Shown: one piece after another, positions 9,694 to 17,057 of the stretch
Layout: each line of letters starts with the position of its first letter
Position numbering within the stretch: the stretch's first letter is position 1
Assembly (NCBI RefSeq): GCF_041449215.1
Contig: NZ_JBGNFV010000001.1
Span: 2,021,001-2,085,000 of the forward strand
Source of the DNA: Roseivirga sp. BDSF3-8
GTDB taxonomy: Bacteria > Bacteroidota > Bacteroidia > Cytophagales > Cyclobacteriaceae
Reading direction: 5' to 3'
DNA: 64,000 bases
Position numbers and translations under genes: made by a program
Notes under the pieces: generated by a model
What the model was told of the DNA's origin: nothing
The model's input: only the letters and a program-made list of their open reading frames with translations
Databases searched by the model: none

Positions 9694-11097
9694 TTACTGA
9701 TTCAGTACTTCCCAGGCTTTAGTCCAGTTAGCGATCCAAGGGGTTTGGCCCGGTTGGAAAGCTCCTTTATACTGTTGATTGGAAAAGAATCCATCAGAAG
9801 GAACTGTGGCAAGGTCACTAGTAACTTCAGAAGCAGAGGGGACGATGGCATCTACACCTGACCCAAAACCCGGGTCTGCTACCATATTATTATTAGCACC
9901 ATAGGCTTTCCACGTAGATTCATTCCCGGCTTCCGGAGCACCACTTAGTGTGAAGATATCTTCAATATTAGCGTTATCAGTTACGCCGTTTATATCGTAC
10001 AGGAGGTTATTTGAAAATTCTAGGTCTCCACTCTCAAATCTCGTATATGAGTCGGGGTTTTCAGCTAGATCCTCAACCTCAACCGATCCATCATAGCCAT
10101 AGAAAATACTATTAAAGTATTTACCACCAGCATTATCCCGGAAAATAATTGTATTAGTAATGCTAGCAGTTGGGTCGTCGCTATCCATCAAATAAGTAGC
10201 ATTATAAAAGGTGGGTATGGCATAAGGCTGCAGACGCTCATTGGCACTTACACCACCATCATGTTCACCAGCACGAGGATCATCTGACTGAAGTTGACTG
10301 GTTACTGTCCAAACAAAAACGTTCTGAAGCTTACCCCGGTACCCTTCATCATAATCTATTGCATCATCACCTGCCCATGATACAGCTACATTCTTGAGAT
10401 TTACAGTACCTCCGAACATTTCAATACCATCATCAAAATTAGACCATACTTCAATGTTTTCAATAGTAGTTCCATTGCCTACCGCACCTAAAGTAAGGCC
10501 GTTAATCTCATTGGCATCACCTAGTAGTGAACCTCCATGACGAATAGAAACATATCTTAGGGTACCACTATTATCAGAATCATCAGAACCACCATACAAT
10601 CCACGACCAGACTCGTCTGTTATACCTTCAACAAGTTTTTCAGGAGAATCCTGATTATTAGTAGTGGCTCTTCCTAGAATAATAAGTCCCCCCCACTGTT
10701 GTGTTGCTGCTGCATCAAATGTACCATCCAAAGGATCGGACTCAGCAGTAAAAATGATAGGGTCAGTTGAAGTACCATTAGCTATAATAGTGCCACCACG
10801 GGCAACAATAAGGGCTGATGCACTAGAGCCTTGTCCAGTCTGGCCTTTTATAACAGTACCAGGTTCAATAGTTAGGGTCTGGTTTTCATTTACAAATATG
10901 AAACCACGTAGAATATACACACTATCGGAATCCCATGTGGTTGTACCTACACCATTTGATGATGGTGTAATTTCTACAACGTTAGCATCGGGCTCGGGAG
11001 TAGGGGTTACCGGATCAGGTGTATCGTCATCATCGCTACAAGATACCGTAAAGGCGAGTCCTGCAAGGAGTGTTGTCAAAAACGAAAATCTTCTCAT
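9694..11097 (-). CDS. Surface or periplasmic lipoprotein with right-handed beta-helix
   Basis: The protein has 467 residues. A lipoprotein signal peptide ends at Cys20 (TVSC-SDDDD); the acidic residues after the cysteine resemble the lipoprotein export signal that places lipoproteins on the cell surface in Bacteroidota. The rest is rich in repeated short beta segments (TLTIEPGTVIKGQ, IIANGTSTDPIIFTAES, GGTVNLKNVAVSW), typical of parallel beta-helix folds. It lies just upstream of a TonB-dependent receptor on the same strand, so a ligand-capturing partner role is likely. No catalytic site is evident. Confidence 0.85.
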   Translation of the reverse strand: MRRFSFLTTLLAGLAFTVSCSDDDDTPDPVTPTPEPDANVVEITPSSNGVGTTTWDSDSVYILRGFIFVNENQTLTIEPGTVIKGQTGQGSSASALIVARGGTIIANGTSTDPIIFTAESDPLDGTFDAAATQQWGGLIILGRATTNNQDSPEKLVEGITDESGRGLYGGSDDSDNSGTLRYVSIRHGGSLLGDANEINGLTLGAVGNGTTIENIEVWSNFDDGIEMFGGTVNLKNVAVSWAGDDAIDYDEGYRGKLQNVFVWTVTSQLQSDDPRAGEHDGGVSANERLQPYAIPTFYNATYLMDSDDPTASITNTIIFRDNAGGKYFNSIFYGYDGSVEVEDLAENPDSYTRFESGDLEFSNNLLYDINGVTDNANIEDIFTLSGAPEAGNESTWKAYGANNNMVADPGFGSGVDAIVPSASEVTSDLATVPSDGFFSNQQYKGAFQPGQTPWIANWTKAWEVLNQ

Positions 11098-11245
11098 GTT
11101 AGAATTACTTGGTTGGGTTAAAAATCCTACGCCACAAAGGTGACCAAGTAATGTTAAGTAGGGGCTTGGTCTTTGTTATGAAATCATTATGAGAGGATAA
11201 AAGGAGGTTAATTAATTGTTAACCAAACGAAGGGGGTATAACAAA

Positions 11246-11268
11246 AAAAACCTCCTTAGGGAGGTTTT
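11246..11268 (-). terminator. Terminator after the MoxR ATPase gene
   Basis: On the minus strand AAAACCTCCC, loop TAA, GGAGGTTTT followed by TTTT. It lies about 35 bases after the stop of the MoxR gene. Confidence 0.75.
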
Positions 11269-11302
11269 AAGAAGGTTTTTGTCCGGTAGAAGGCGTATGT
11301 TA

Positions 11303-12295
11303 TCAATAATTAATAGGCACTTTATTAAGTATTGTCCGTATGATTTGGTGTGTAGAAACTCCGTCTGCTTCGGCTTCAAAGTTGAGTAGAATCCGGTGGT
11401 TGAGCACGTCGGTGGCTACTTCTTTTATGTCCTCCGGCAGTACATAATCACGCCCATCAAAATAGGCGACTGCCTTGGCGGCGCGGTTAAGGTTAATGCT
11501 GGCCCTGGGTGATGCACCAAACTGAATATAGGCGGCCTCTTCGGTAAGCTTATAATCTTCAGGTCTACGGGTAGCGAACACGAGTTCAATGATATAGCGC
11601 TCCAAAGACTCGGACATATTGACTTTATTGATCTCATCTCTGATAGCGAATATGTCCTCTTTGGTAAGATGGGTCTCGACTGTTCTATGAAAGCTGAGGT
11701 TAGCCATCCGCCGCATGATCTCAAGTTCGTCTTCTTTGGAAGGGTAATCGACGTACACCTTCATCATGAAACGGTCTACCTGTGCTTCGGGGAGCGGGTA
11801 GGTACCTTCCTGGTCGACGGGGTTTTGGGTAGCGAGTACGAGGAAGGGGGTATCGAGCTTATAGGTGGTTTCGCCGATAGTGACCTGGCGCTCCTGCATG
11901 GACTCGAGCAGAGCGGCCTGGACCTTGGCAGGGGAGCGGTTTACCTCATCGGCTAATACGATATTCGCGAAAATGGGGCCTTTTTTTACCTCGAACTCTG
12001 CGCGCTGCTGATTGTAGATCATGGTACCTACCAGATCTGCAGGGAGGAGGTCGGGGGTAAACTGGATACGCTTGAAGTCGAGGTGCAGTACATTAGCCAG
12101 GGTATTGACTGTAAGTGTTTTGGCCAAACCGGGAACACCCTCAAGCAACACGTGCCCATGGGTAAATAGTCCGATCAGTAGTCTATTGACCATGTATTCC
12201 TGTCCGACAACTACCTTGCCTATTTCGCGAAAGACGTTTTGTATCTGTTCCTGGTACTTGTCCTTATGCTCCAAGGGTGCATCCATAATCATCAT
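11303..12295 (-). CDS. MoxR-family AAA+ ATPase
   Basis: The protein has 330 residues. The P-loop GVPGLAKT lies at about 53-60 and the Walker B motif IVLADEVNRSP at about 112-122; the sensor and arginine-finger regions (ATQNPVDQEGTYPLPEAQVDRF) are intact. MoxR ATPases act as chaperone-like remodelers, usually with von Willebrand factor A or DUF58 partners encoded next door. Here no such partner is visible: a terminator follows the gene and a secreted CARDB protein precedes it. The partner may be elsewhere. An internal ATG at the fourth codon is an alternative start. Confidence 0.92.
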   Translation of the reverse strand: MMIMDAPLEHKDKYQEQIQNVFREIGKVVVGQEYMVNRLLIGLFTHGHVLLEGVPGLAKTLTVNTLANVLHLDFKRIQFTPDLLPADLVGTMIYNQQRAEFEVKKGPIFANIVLADEVNRSPAKVQAALLESMQERQVTIGETTYKLDTPFLVLATQNPVDQEGTYPLPEAQVDRFMMKVYVDYPSKEDELEIMRRMANLSFHRTVETHLTKEDIFAIRDEINKVNMSESLERYIIELVFATRRPEDYKLTEEAAYIQFGASPRASINLNRAAKAVAYFDGRDYVLPEDIKEVATDVLNHRILLNFEAEADGVSTHQIIRTILNKVPINY

Positions 12296-12317
12296 TTTTT
12301 ATCCTACTGGCAAAAAT

Positions 12318-12351
12318 AAAGAAAGGAAGGGATAATTCCATTCCTTTCTTT
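12318..12351 (-). terminator. Terminator after the CARDB protein gene
   Basis: AAAGAAAGGAA and TTCCTTTCTTT form an 11-bp stem with a 12-base loop. It lies just after the stop of the minus-strand CARDB gene and before the MoxR start. Confidence 0.55.
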
Positions 12352-12366
12352 ATTGACTAAAGCAGC

Positions 12367-14460
12367 CTATTCAACAATAAGTTTATGATAATTTGATTCG
12401 CTTCCGTCAATTTTCAATAAGTAAACTCCAGAAGGGAGAGCTAGCCCTATTTCATGTTTTCCTACATATAGGCTCTTACTTACCAAAACTACCCCATCAA
12501 GCGTGAGAATCTGAATATTAGCTCTTTCTTTTAGGTAAAGGTGAAGTTTATTTCCCTTAACAGGGTTAGAGAAGTATGAAGCAATTTTAACCTCTTCTTT
12601 AGGCTCTGAGAATCTACTCGACGAATTGACTGTGATAGTCCGAATTACCTCATTATTTGTTTTATCACTTTCCGCAATTGATGGGTTACCTATATTACCT
12701 ATGGCATGAAAATATTTTGTACCATAGTAGTTTTGTGTATACCCAGACGGCACGAAAATCTCATCCCAGGTAACGAATTCACCTGGAATTAAAGTGATAT
12801 ATCCCTCCTTTACCGTAGTGGCATAGCGAATATCTCCGTTTAATGACATTAAAGTTGTTACATAAATATTTTTGCCAGTAAGTGTTCCAGCGTTGGAAAA
12901 TTTCACCTTATAATTCACACTTTCATTTTCTGTAACAGAAGAGGTAAAATCACTTGATGCTCCCAAGATCTTGAATTGAATTATCTCTACCTTTAAATCA
13001 ATTTCGCCAATACCAATATCTGCGCTAGTCTTATTATTTGAAGAATTCGTTTCGTGGGCTTTAGAAGTATTAATCAATACAATTAGCTTTCTATCATCAC
13101 CAGTGGTTGCTCCTAAAGGAATATTTATCGTCTTATTTATAATTCTACTTTGCCCTACAGATAGTGTTGATATACTGCCAGTAGCAATAGGTGAAACTCC
13201 GGCGGGGATAGAAGATGATCCTGAGAGGTAAACAGCATAATCAGTTGACCCAGAAATTTCACCATTATTGGATACTCGAAATGAAATATTTCCGCCATCT
13301 CCTGGCTTTATTGATGTTGGTACGGAAAGGTTGCTTATAGCAAAGTCTGGATAGGGCTGGTAGATTGTCGTGAATAATGCCTTTTGATTATTCAATTCTG
13401 ATATTTCTATCAAACTATTATTTTGATCGACGGCAAATATGACATAGTAATCACCTTCCGTAATCGGATTTAATGTGATTTGATCAGTAATCGTCGTCTG
13501 CTGACCAACGTTTAAACCACTCAATGTCGAAGAATAAAATTGTATATCGCCGAATCCAATATTACTGTCGGTAGAAAGATATCCCTGCAGGTTAACAGTT
13601 GTAGAAGGCAGCGTACCAGAGTTCAAGACATTTAAAGTGAAGTCGACAACAGGGGTTGTTGAAAAAATGTGTTGGTTCAAGTTTAAGGAAGTAATTTCCA
13701 GGTCAGGTCGGTTAAAAATCTGTATAGCCTGATAAGCGATATTATTCGATTCATTAGACTCAGTTACATCCTGGTCACTATCTACTTCGTAAAGAATGTA
13801 ATAATTTCCATCGGTAATGGCAGGAAGCATAAATTGGCCGTATTCCCCATCGTCACCAGTAGAGAAATCGTACCCAAGGACCGTTTCAGTCCCATCCAAA
13901 TATGTTTTTTTAGACAGATAATATGTAACCTTGAAGCTAACATTATTTGCTGTACCAGAATTAGTAACAGTACATCCTATGTTAATAGTGTTTCCCACAA
14001 TTGCTGAAGCCGGCCCAAATAAATCAGTTGCTGAGAAGTCAGGAAGCCCTGGTTCCACTGTAATTTCTCTGAAATCAGTATTATTGCTTTCGTCTAATTC
14101 TGAGACAAACCCTTCATGATCTGCGTAAAATACTAGGTGATACGAACCTGCGGGGGTATTAACTGGAATGGTAATATTCGCTATTTCTCCATCCGATTCA
14201 TTTACACCTATACCTTCTGTTTCCTGCCAAAATAATCGAATATCTTCCTCGGAGTAAGAATTATCGGTTGATAGAAAAACCTTAACATCTACTTCTTCTG
14301 ATGCAGATGTACCTATATTTTTAACGCCTACACTTATAGTCATACTGCTACCAGCTGTTAAAACAGTAGTAGGAAGGTAGTATGAACTTATAATAAGGTC
14401 GGGAGTGGCGTAGGCTGAAATTGAGAAAATGGTTAATAATAATGTGAGTAGCTTTTTCAT
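12367..14460 (-). CDS. Secreted CARDB-repeat adhesin-like protein with T9SS sorting domain
   Basis: The protein has 697 residues: a signal peptide (1-18, ending ISAYA), then about five repeats of a CARDB-type Ig-like fold. The repeats are recognisable by recurring phrases such as LDESNNT, VTESNESNNIAY and LIEISELNNQK, each near the end of a repeat. The last 75 residues (from about KIASYFSNPVKG to YHKLIVE) match a type A T9SS C-terminal domain. It is therefore expected to be exported by the type IX system and fixed on or released from the cell surface. The binding target is unknown. The gene is divergent from tag and shares a 62-base intergenic region with it. Confidence 0.88.
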   Translation of the reverse strand: MKKLLTLLLTIFSISAYATPDLIISSYYLPTTVLTAGSSMTISVGVKNIGTSASEEVDVKVFLSTDNSYSEEDIRLFWQETEGIGVNESDGEIANITIPVNTPAGSYHLVFYADHEGFVSELDESNNTDFREITVEPGLPDFSATDLFGPASAIVGNTINIGCTVTNSGTANNVSFKVTYYLSKKTYLDGTETVLGYDFSTGDDGEYGQFMLPAITDGNYYILYEVDSDQDVTESNESNNIAYQAIQIFNRPDLEITSLNLNQHIFSTTPVVDFTLNVLNSGTLPSTTVNLQGYLSTDSNIGFGDIQFYSSTLSGLNVGQQTTITDQITLNPITEGDYYVIFAVDQNNSLIEISELNNQKALFTTIYQPYPDFAISNLSVPTSIKPGDGGNISFRVSNNGEISGSTDYAVYLSGSSSIPAGVSPIATGSISTLSVGQSRIINKTINIPLGATTGDDRKLIVLINTSKAHETNSSNNKTSADIGIGEIDLKVEIIQFKILGASSDFTSSVTENESVNYKVKFSNAGTLTGKNIYVTTLMSLNGDIRYATTVKEGYITLIPGEFVTWDEIFVPSGYTQNYYGTKYFHAIGNIGNPSIAESDKTNNEVIRTITVNSSSRFSEPKEEVKIASYFSNPVKGNKLHLYLKERANIQILTLDGVVLVSKSLYVGKHEIGLALPSGVYLLKIDGSESNYHKLIVE

Positions 14461-14522
14461 AAAAAATTGTTTAGTCGATCAAAGCTATACATCTGTCTCA
14501 TTTTTTATATTATTCATCTGTT

Positions 14523-15101
14523 ATGACTACATTATCAAAAGCTAATCGCTGTCCATGGGCCGAAGGTGAGTCTGAAGCCTACAAAGCCTACCATGACGAT
14601 GAATGGGGCGTACCGGTGCATGATGACGGTACGCATTTTGAGTTTCTTATACTTGAGGGAGCGCAGGCTGGGCTGAGCTGGCGAACGATCCTTCACAGAA
14701 GAGAGGGGTATCGCCGTTGCTTCAGTGATTTTGACCCGGTGAAGGTGGCTGAATATACGGAAGAGGATATCCAGCGTCTGAAAAAGGATGCAGGAATTAT
14801 CCGCAATGAACTGAAAATACGTGGGGCGGTGACGAATGCGAGGTTGTTTCTAAAAATTCAGGAAGAGTTTGGCAGCTTTGATAAGTATATCTGGGGTTTT
14901 GTAAAGGGGGAGCCGATTATAAATCAGTGGAACTCTTTAAAGGAGGTACCTGCCCGAACTGAAGAGTCGGACCGGCTAAGCAAGGATTTGAAAAAGAGGG
15001 GATTTAAATTTACTGGAAGCGTGATTATGTATGCGCACATGCAGGCATGCGGGCTGGTAAATGACCACCTGGTATCTTGCTTTCGTTATTCAGAAGTCTA
15101 A
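14523..15101 (+). CDS. tag: DNA-3-methyladenine glycosylase I
   Basis: Tag removes 3-methyladenine from alkylated DNA. The protein has 192 residues. The zinc-binding residues typical of the family are visible: Cys10 (RCPWAEG), His24 (YHDDEWG), His182 and Cys186 (NDHLVSCF). The catalytic and base-stacking region FEFLILEGAQAGLSWRTIL is intact. The neighbouring lipoprotein gene starts 11 bases after the stop on the same strand, so the two may share a transcript, although a functional link is not obvious. Confidence 0.95.
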   Translation: MTTLSKANRCPWAEGESEAYKAYHDDEWGVPVHDDGTHFEFLILEGAQAGLSWRTILHRREGYRRCFSDFDPVKVAEYTEEDIQRLKKDAGIIRNELKIRGAVTNARLFLKIQEEFGSFDKYIWGFVKGEPIINQWNSLKEVPARTEESDRLSKDLKKRGFKFTGSVIMYAHMQACGLVNDHLVSCFRYSEV

Positions 15102-15112
15102 TTCATTTTTTT

Positions 15113-15346
15113 ATGAAACTACTATTACAATTCATGCTACTGGGGGGGACTATGCTGGCCCTGGGGTGCGGAAAAGAAGAGGAGAGATCATCCGGGTGTA
15201 TAGATGCGAGTCTGATAAATGAAGATGCGGCGTGTATACAGATTTATGATCCGGTGTGCGGCTGCAACGGGCAAACGTACCCAAACGACTGCGAAGCGAC
15301 AAATGCAGGGGTGACGGAGTATAGGGCGGGTGTTTGTGACTCGTGA
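15113..15346 (+). CDS. Kazal-type protease-inhibitor domain lipoprotein
   Basis: A small protein of 77 residues. The signal peptide ends in a lipobox cysteine (LALGC-GKEEE). The remaining part has six cysteines with the Kazal pattern: the core is PVCGCNGQTYPNDCEA and the last cysteine lies in GVC. Kazal domains inhibit serine proteases by a standard binding loop; the bacterial lipoproteins of this type are poorly studied. I chose the ATG at 15113 because an upstream in-frame start inside tag would place extra polar residues before the signal peptide. It could protect the cell surface from proteases. Confidence 0.82.
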   Translation: MKLLLQFMLLGGTMLALGCGKEEERSSGCIDASLINEDAACIQIYDPVCGCNGQTYPNDCEATNAGVTEYRAGVCDS

Positions 15347-15347
15347 C

Positions 15348-16004
15348 TTACATATTCTTTATGATCTCGGTTTTATCAAGCTCAATACTCCACATGCCTC
15401 TAAGCTGACCTATTTGATACCCGGTGGCTTTATCTTGGGGATAGAGCTCATTTATCTGTGACTGGGTCTCCGGGCTTATTTCTGATTTAGTGCCGTGGCA
15501 ATTAAGACAGAGTTCAGCTCCTAATAAAATGGGTTTGGTATAGAGAATTTTACCATTATCGAGCATTTGGATATTGTCTCCGGGGGCTTCGTTTTGTTCT
15601 ACAGAGTAGGCATAGGCGTCGAGAAGATTGGCCTCCAATTCATTTGGCTCATCCTTTGGGTTGCGATAGCGCTGAGAGACGCGACGAATTCGGCTTTTGG
15701 TAGCAGTGCTGAGGCTATCCATGAGGGAAAGGGCTTCTACATTACAGAAGGTGACTGCGCCAGGTACGCCATGCGCCTCTATTGCTAGCTGTAAAGTGGC
15801 GATCAGTTCCTGCTGGGATATGCGGGATACTTCTCTTCCCGTTTGAAGCGCGGCATTAAGAATCTCACCTTCTTTTACCTGCTTAATTTCCCTGCTTTTT
15901 CTCTCATCTTTGAGCGCCTCACTAGTTATTTTTCGCTGTTCCATATCACAGGAAGAGAATAGCATCGTAGCGAATACTATTGAGAGGCAAAAATAGCGAG
16001 TCAT
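15348..16004 (-). CDS. DUF3365 (Tll0287-like) lipoprotein with one haem-c site
   Basis: The protein has 218 residues. A lipoprotein signal ends at LFSSC. A helical region with AVTFCNVEALSLMDS and RRVSQRYRNPKDEPNELE follows and is typical of DUF3365/Tll0287-like domains. One C-x2-C-H haem attachment motif (CLNCHG) lies at about residue 167-172. It is probably a periplasmic haem-bearing sensor or electron carrier. It converges on the Kazal gene with a gap of one base. The upstream region holds the 11-bp periodic array, which may control it. Confidence 0.85.
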   Translation of the reverse strand: MTRYFCLSIVFATMLFSSCDMEQRKITSEALKDERKSREIKQVKEGEILNAALQTGREVSRISQQELIATLQLAIEAHGVPGAVTFCNVEALSLMDSLSTATKSRIRRVSQRYRNPKDEPNELEANLLDAYAYSVEQNEAPGDNIQMLDNGKILYTKPILLGAELCLNCHGTKSEISPETQSQINELYPQDKATGYQIGQLRGMWSIELDKTEIIKNM

Positions 16005-16191
16005 AGGACTTCTGTTTTCGGGTTCAAATTATCGATGTTCAACTACAGGACTGCATTTTATCATTTTTAGTAGAAGTAATCCACTTTTCGGGGCTGGAAA
16101 AACAGGCGACACCATGCATACCTGGTTGCCGAGTTATGATCGGTATTCCTAACGTCTTAGTTAAGTCCTAAATAGGGGGGCCAGGGATATC

Positions 16192-16246
16192 CACACTTTG
16201 ACTATACTTTGACTATAGGATCACTATAGGGAGAGTATAGGGTAGC
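16192..16246. repeat. Degenerate tandem array of five 11-bp units
   Basis: Successive 11-base units are CACACTTTGAC, TATACTTTGAC, TATAGGATCAC, TATAGGGAGAG and TATAGGGTAGC. Four TATA steps start at 16203, 16214, 16225 and 16236, exactly 11 bases apart. About one helical turn per unit suggests binding sites for an oligomeric regulator on one face of the DNA. It lies about 190-240 bases upstream of the DUF3365 gene. Confidence 0.6.
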
Positions 16247-16337
16247 AGGTATCTGAATAAGTAGAAAAATACAAATTACAGCCCAATTTCTAATGTCTCG
16301 CCGGAGGATTCTTAAACGCAGAGCAGGAAAATGAAAA

Positions 16338-16362
16338 AGAGCTACCTTTCAGGGGTAGCTCT
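16338..16362 (-). terminator. Terminator after the flavin reductase gene
   Basis: AGAGCTACC pairs with GGTAGCTCT around a 7-base loop. On the minus strand the stem is followed by TTTTCATTTT. Confidence 0.75.
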
Positions 16363-16384
16363 CATATAATTATTGTCCGTGATA

Positions 16385-16909
16385 TTAACCACCGTAATGG
16401 TAGTCGGTTTCCCACTCCATGAGGGGCTCGGCATCTTCATTTCTTACTTTTGCATTTACGACCTTACCGATGAATACCATGTGATCGCCTTCGGGTGTAA
16501 CGGCATCATTGAGCTCACACTCAATAAAGGCAGGTACGTCATTCAGGATGGGGCTACCGGTTTCCTTCTCTTCAAAGGAATAGCCATTGATTTTTTCTCC
16601 TTCTACATCGGAGCCTTTACTGAAGGCCTTTAGCATATTTAGCTCTGCCTTTCCTACGATGTTAATAGCAAAAGACTGGCTTCTTTGAATGGTCTCGTTC
16701 AGGTCACTGTCTTTCTGAATAGCTACCATAACGAGTGGGGGATCAAATGAAATCTGGCTAACCCAGCTTACTGTTCCGGCTGCATAGTAGTCTTTATCTC
16801 TGCTGGATAATTCCTCAGCAGGTGCTTTGGTGGTGACTATATAAAATCCGTAGCTGATCTTTTTCAGTGCCAGTGATGCTTGGGTTGATTTATTTTGAGG
16901 CTTGTCCAT
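16385..16909 (-). CDS. Flavin reductase-like domain protein
   Basis: The protein has 174 residues with a flavin-reductase fold that binds FMN. Visible features are the AAGTVSWVSQISFDPPLVMVAI segment, the QSFAINIVG segment and a C-terminal GDHMVFIGKVVNAK segment, typical of NADH:FMN oxidoreductases and related flavoproteins. Such proteins supply reduced flavin to monooxygenases or act alone. No monooxygenase gene is adjacent. A terminator follows. Confidence 0.87.
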   Translation of the reverse strand: MDKPQNKSTQASLALKKISYGFYIVTTKAPAEELSSRDKDYYAAGTVSWVSQISFDPPLVMVAIQKDSDLNETIQRSQSFAINIVGKAELNMLKAFSKGSDVEGEKINGYSFEEKETGSPILNDVPAFIECELNDAVTPEGDHMVFIGKVVNAKVRNEDAEPLMEWETDYHYGG

Positions 16910-17007
16910 ATAATTCGTCTGTTTAATTATCGTCTACAAATCATAAACAGACTACACGGCCTTACTGTTTTAGCAAGTAATTGATAATAATCATGTTATA
17001 TAAAAAA

Positions 17008-17037
17008 TGCCCGTCTACCTAGGGGTAAACGGGCATT
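17008..17037 (-). terminator. Terminator after the OmpA-family gene
   Basis: On the minus strand TGCCCGTTTACC and GGTAGACGGGCA form a stem with one mismatch around CCTA, followed by TTTTTTA. It lies about 20 bases after the stop. Confidence 0.75.
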
Positions 17038-17057
17038 GAAGGGAGATAATGTTTCTA

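Larger units (their letters stand above)
16005..16384. other. Intergenic region of 380 bases
   Basis: No coding region is convincing. It holds the upstream region of the DUF3365 gene, an array of five 11-base units (16192-16246) and the terminator of the flavin reductase gene (16338-16362). Confidence 0.7.

Noticed and set aside
12367-14460. A phage tail or S-layer origin for the CARDB-repeat protein
   Set aside because: The C-terminal T9SS sorting domain and CARDB repeats explain the protein.
16221-16234. TCACTATAGGGAGA, identical to the 3' part (-8 to +6) of the phage T7 promoter
   Set aside because: The upstream recognition part of the T7 promoter does not match (one of nine positions), and the match is explained by the local 11-base repeat units.
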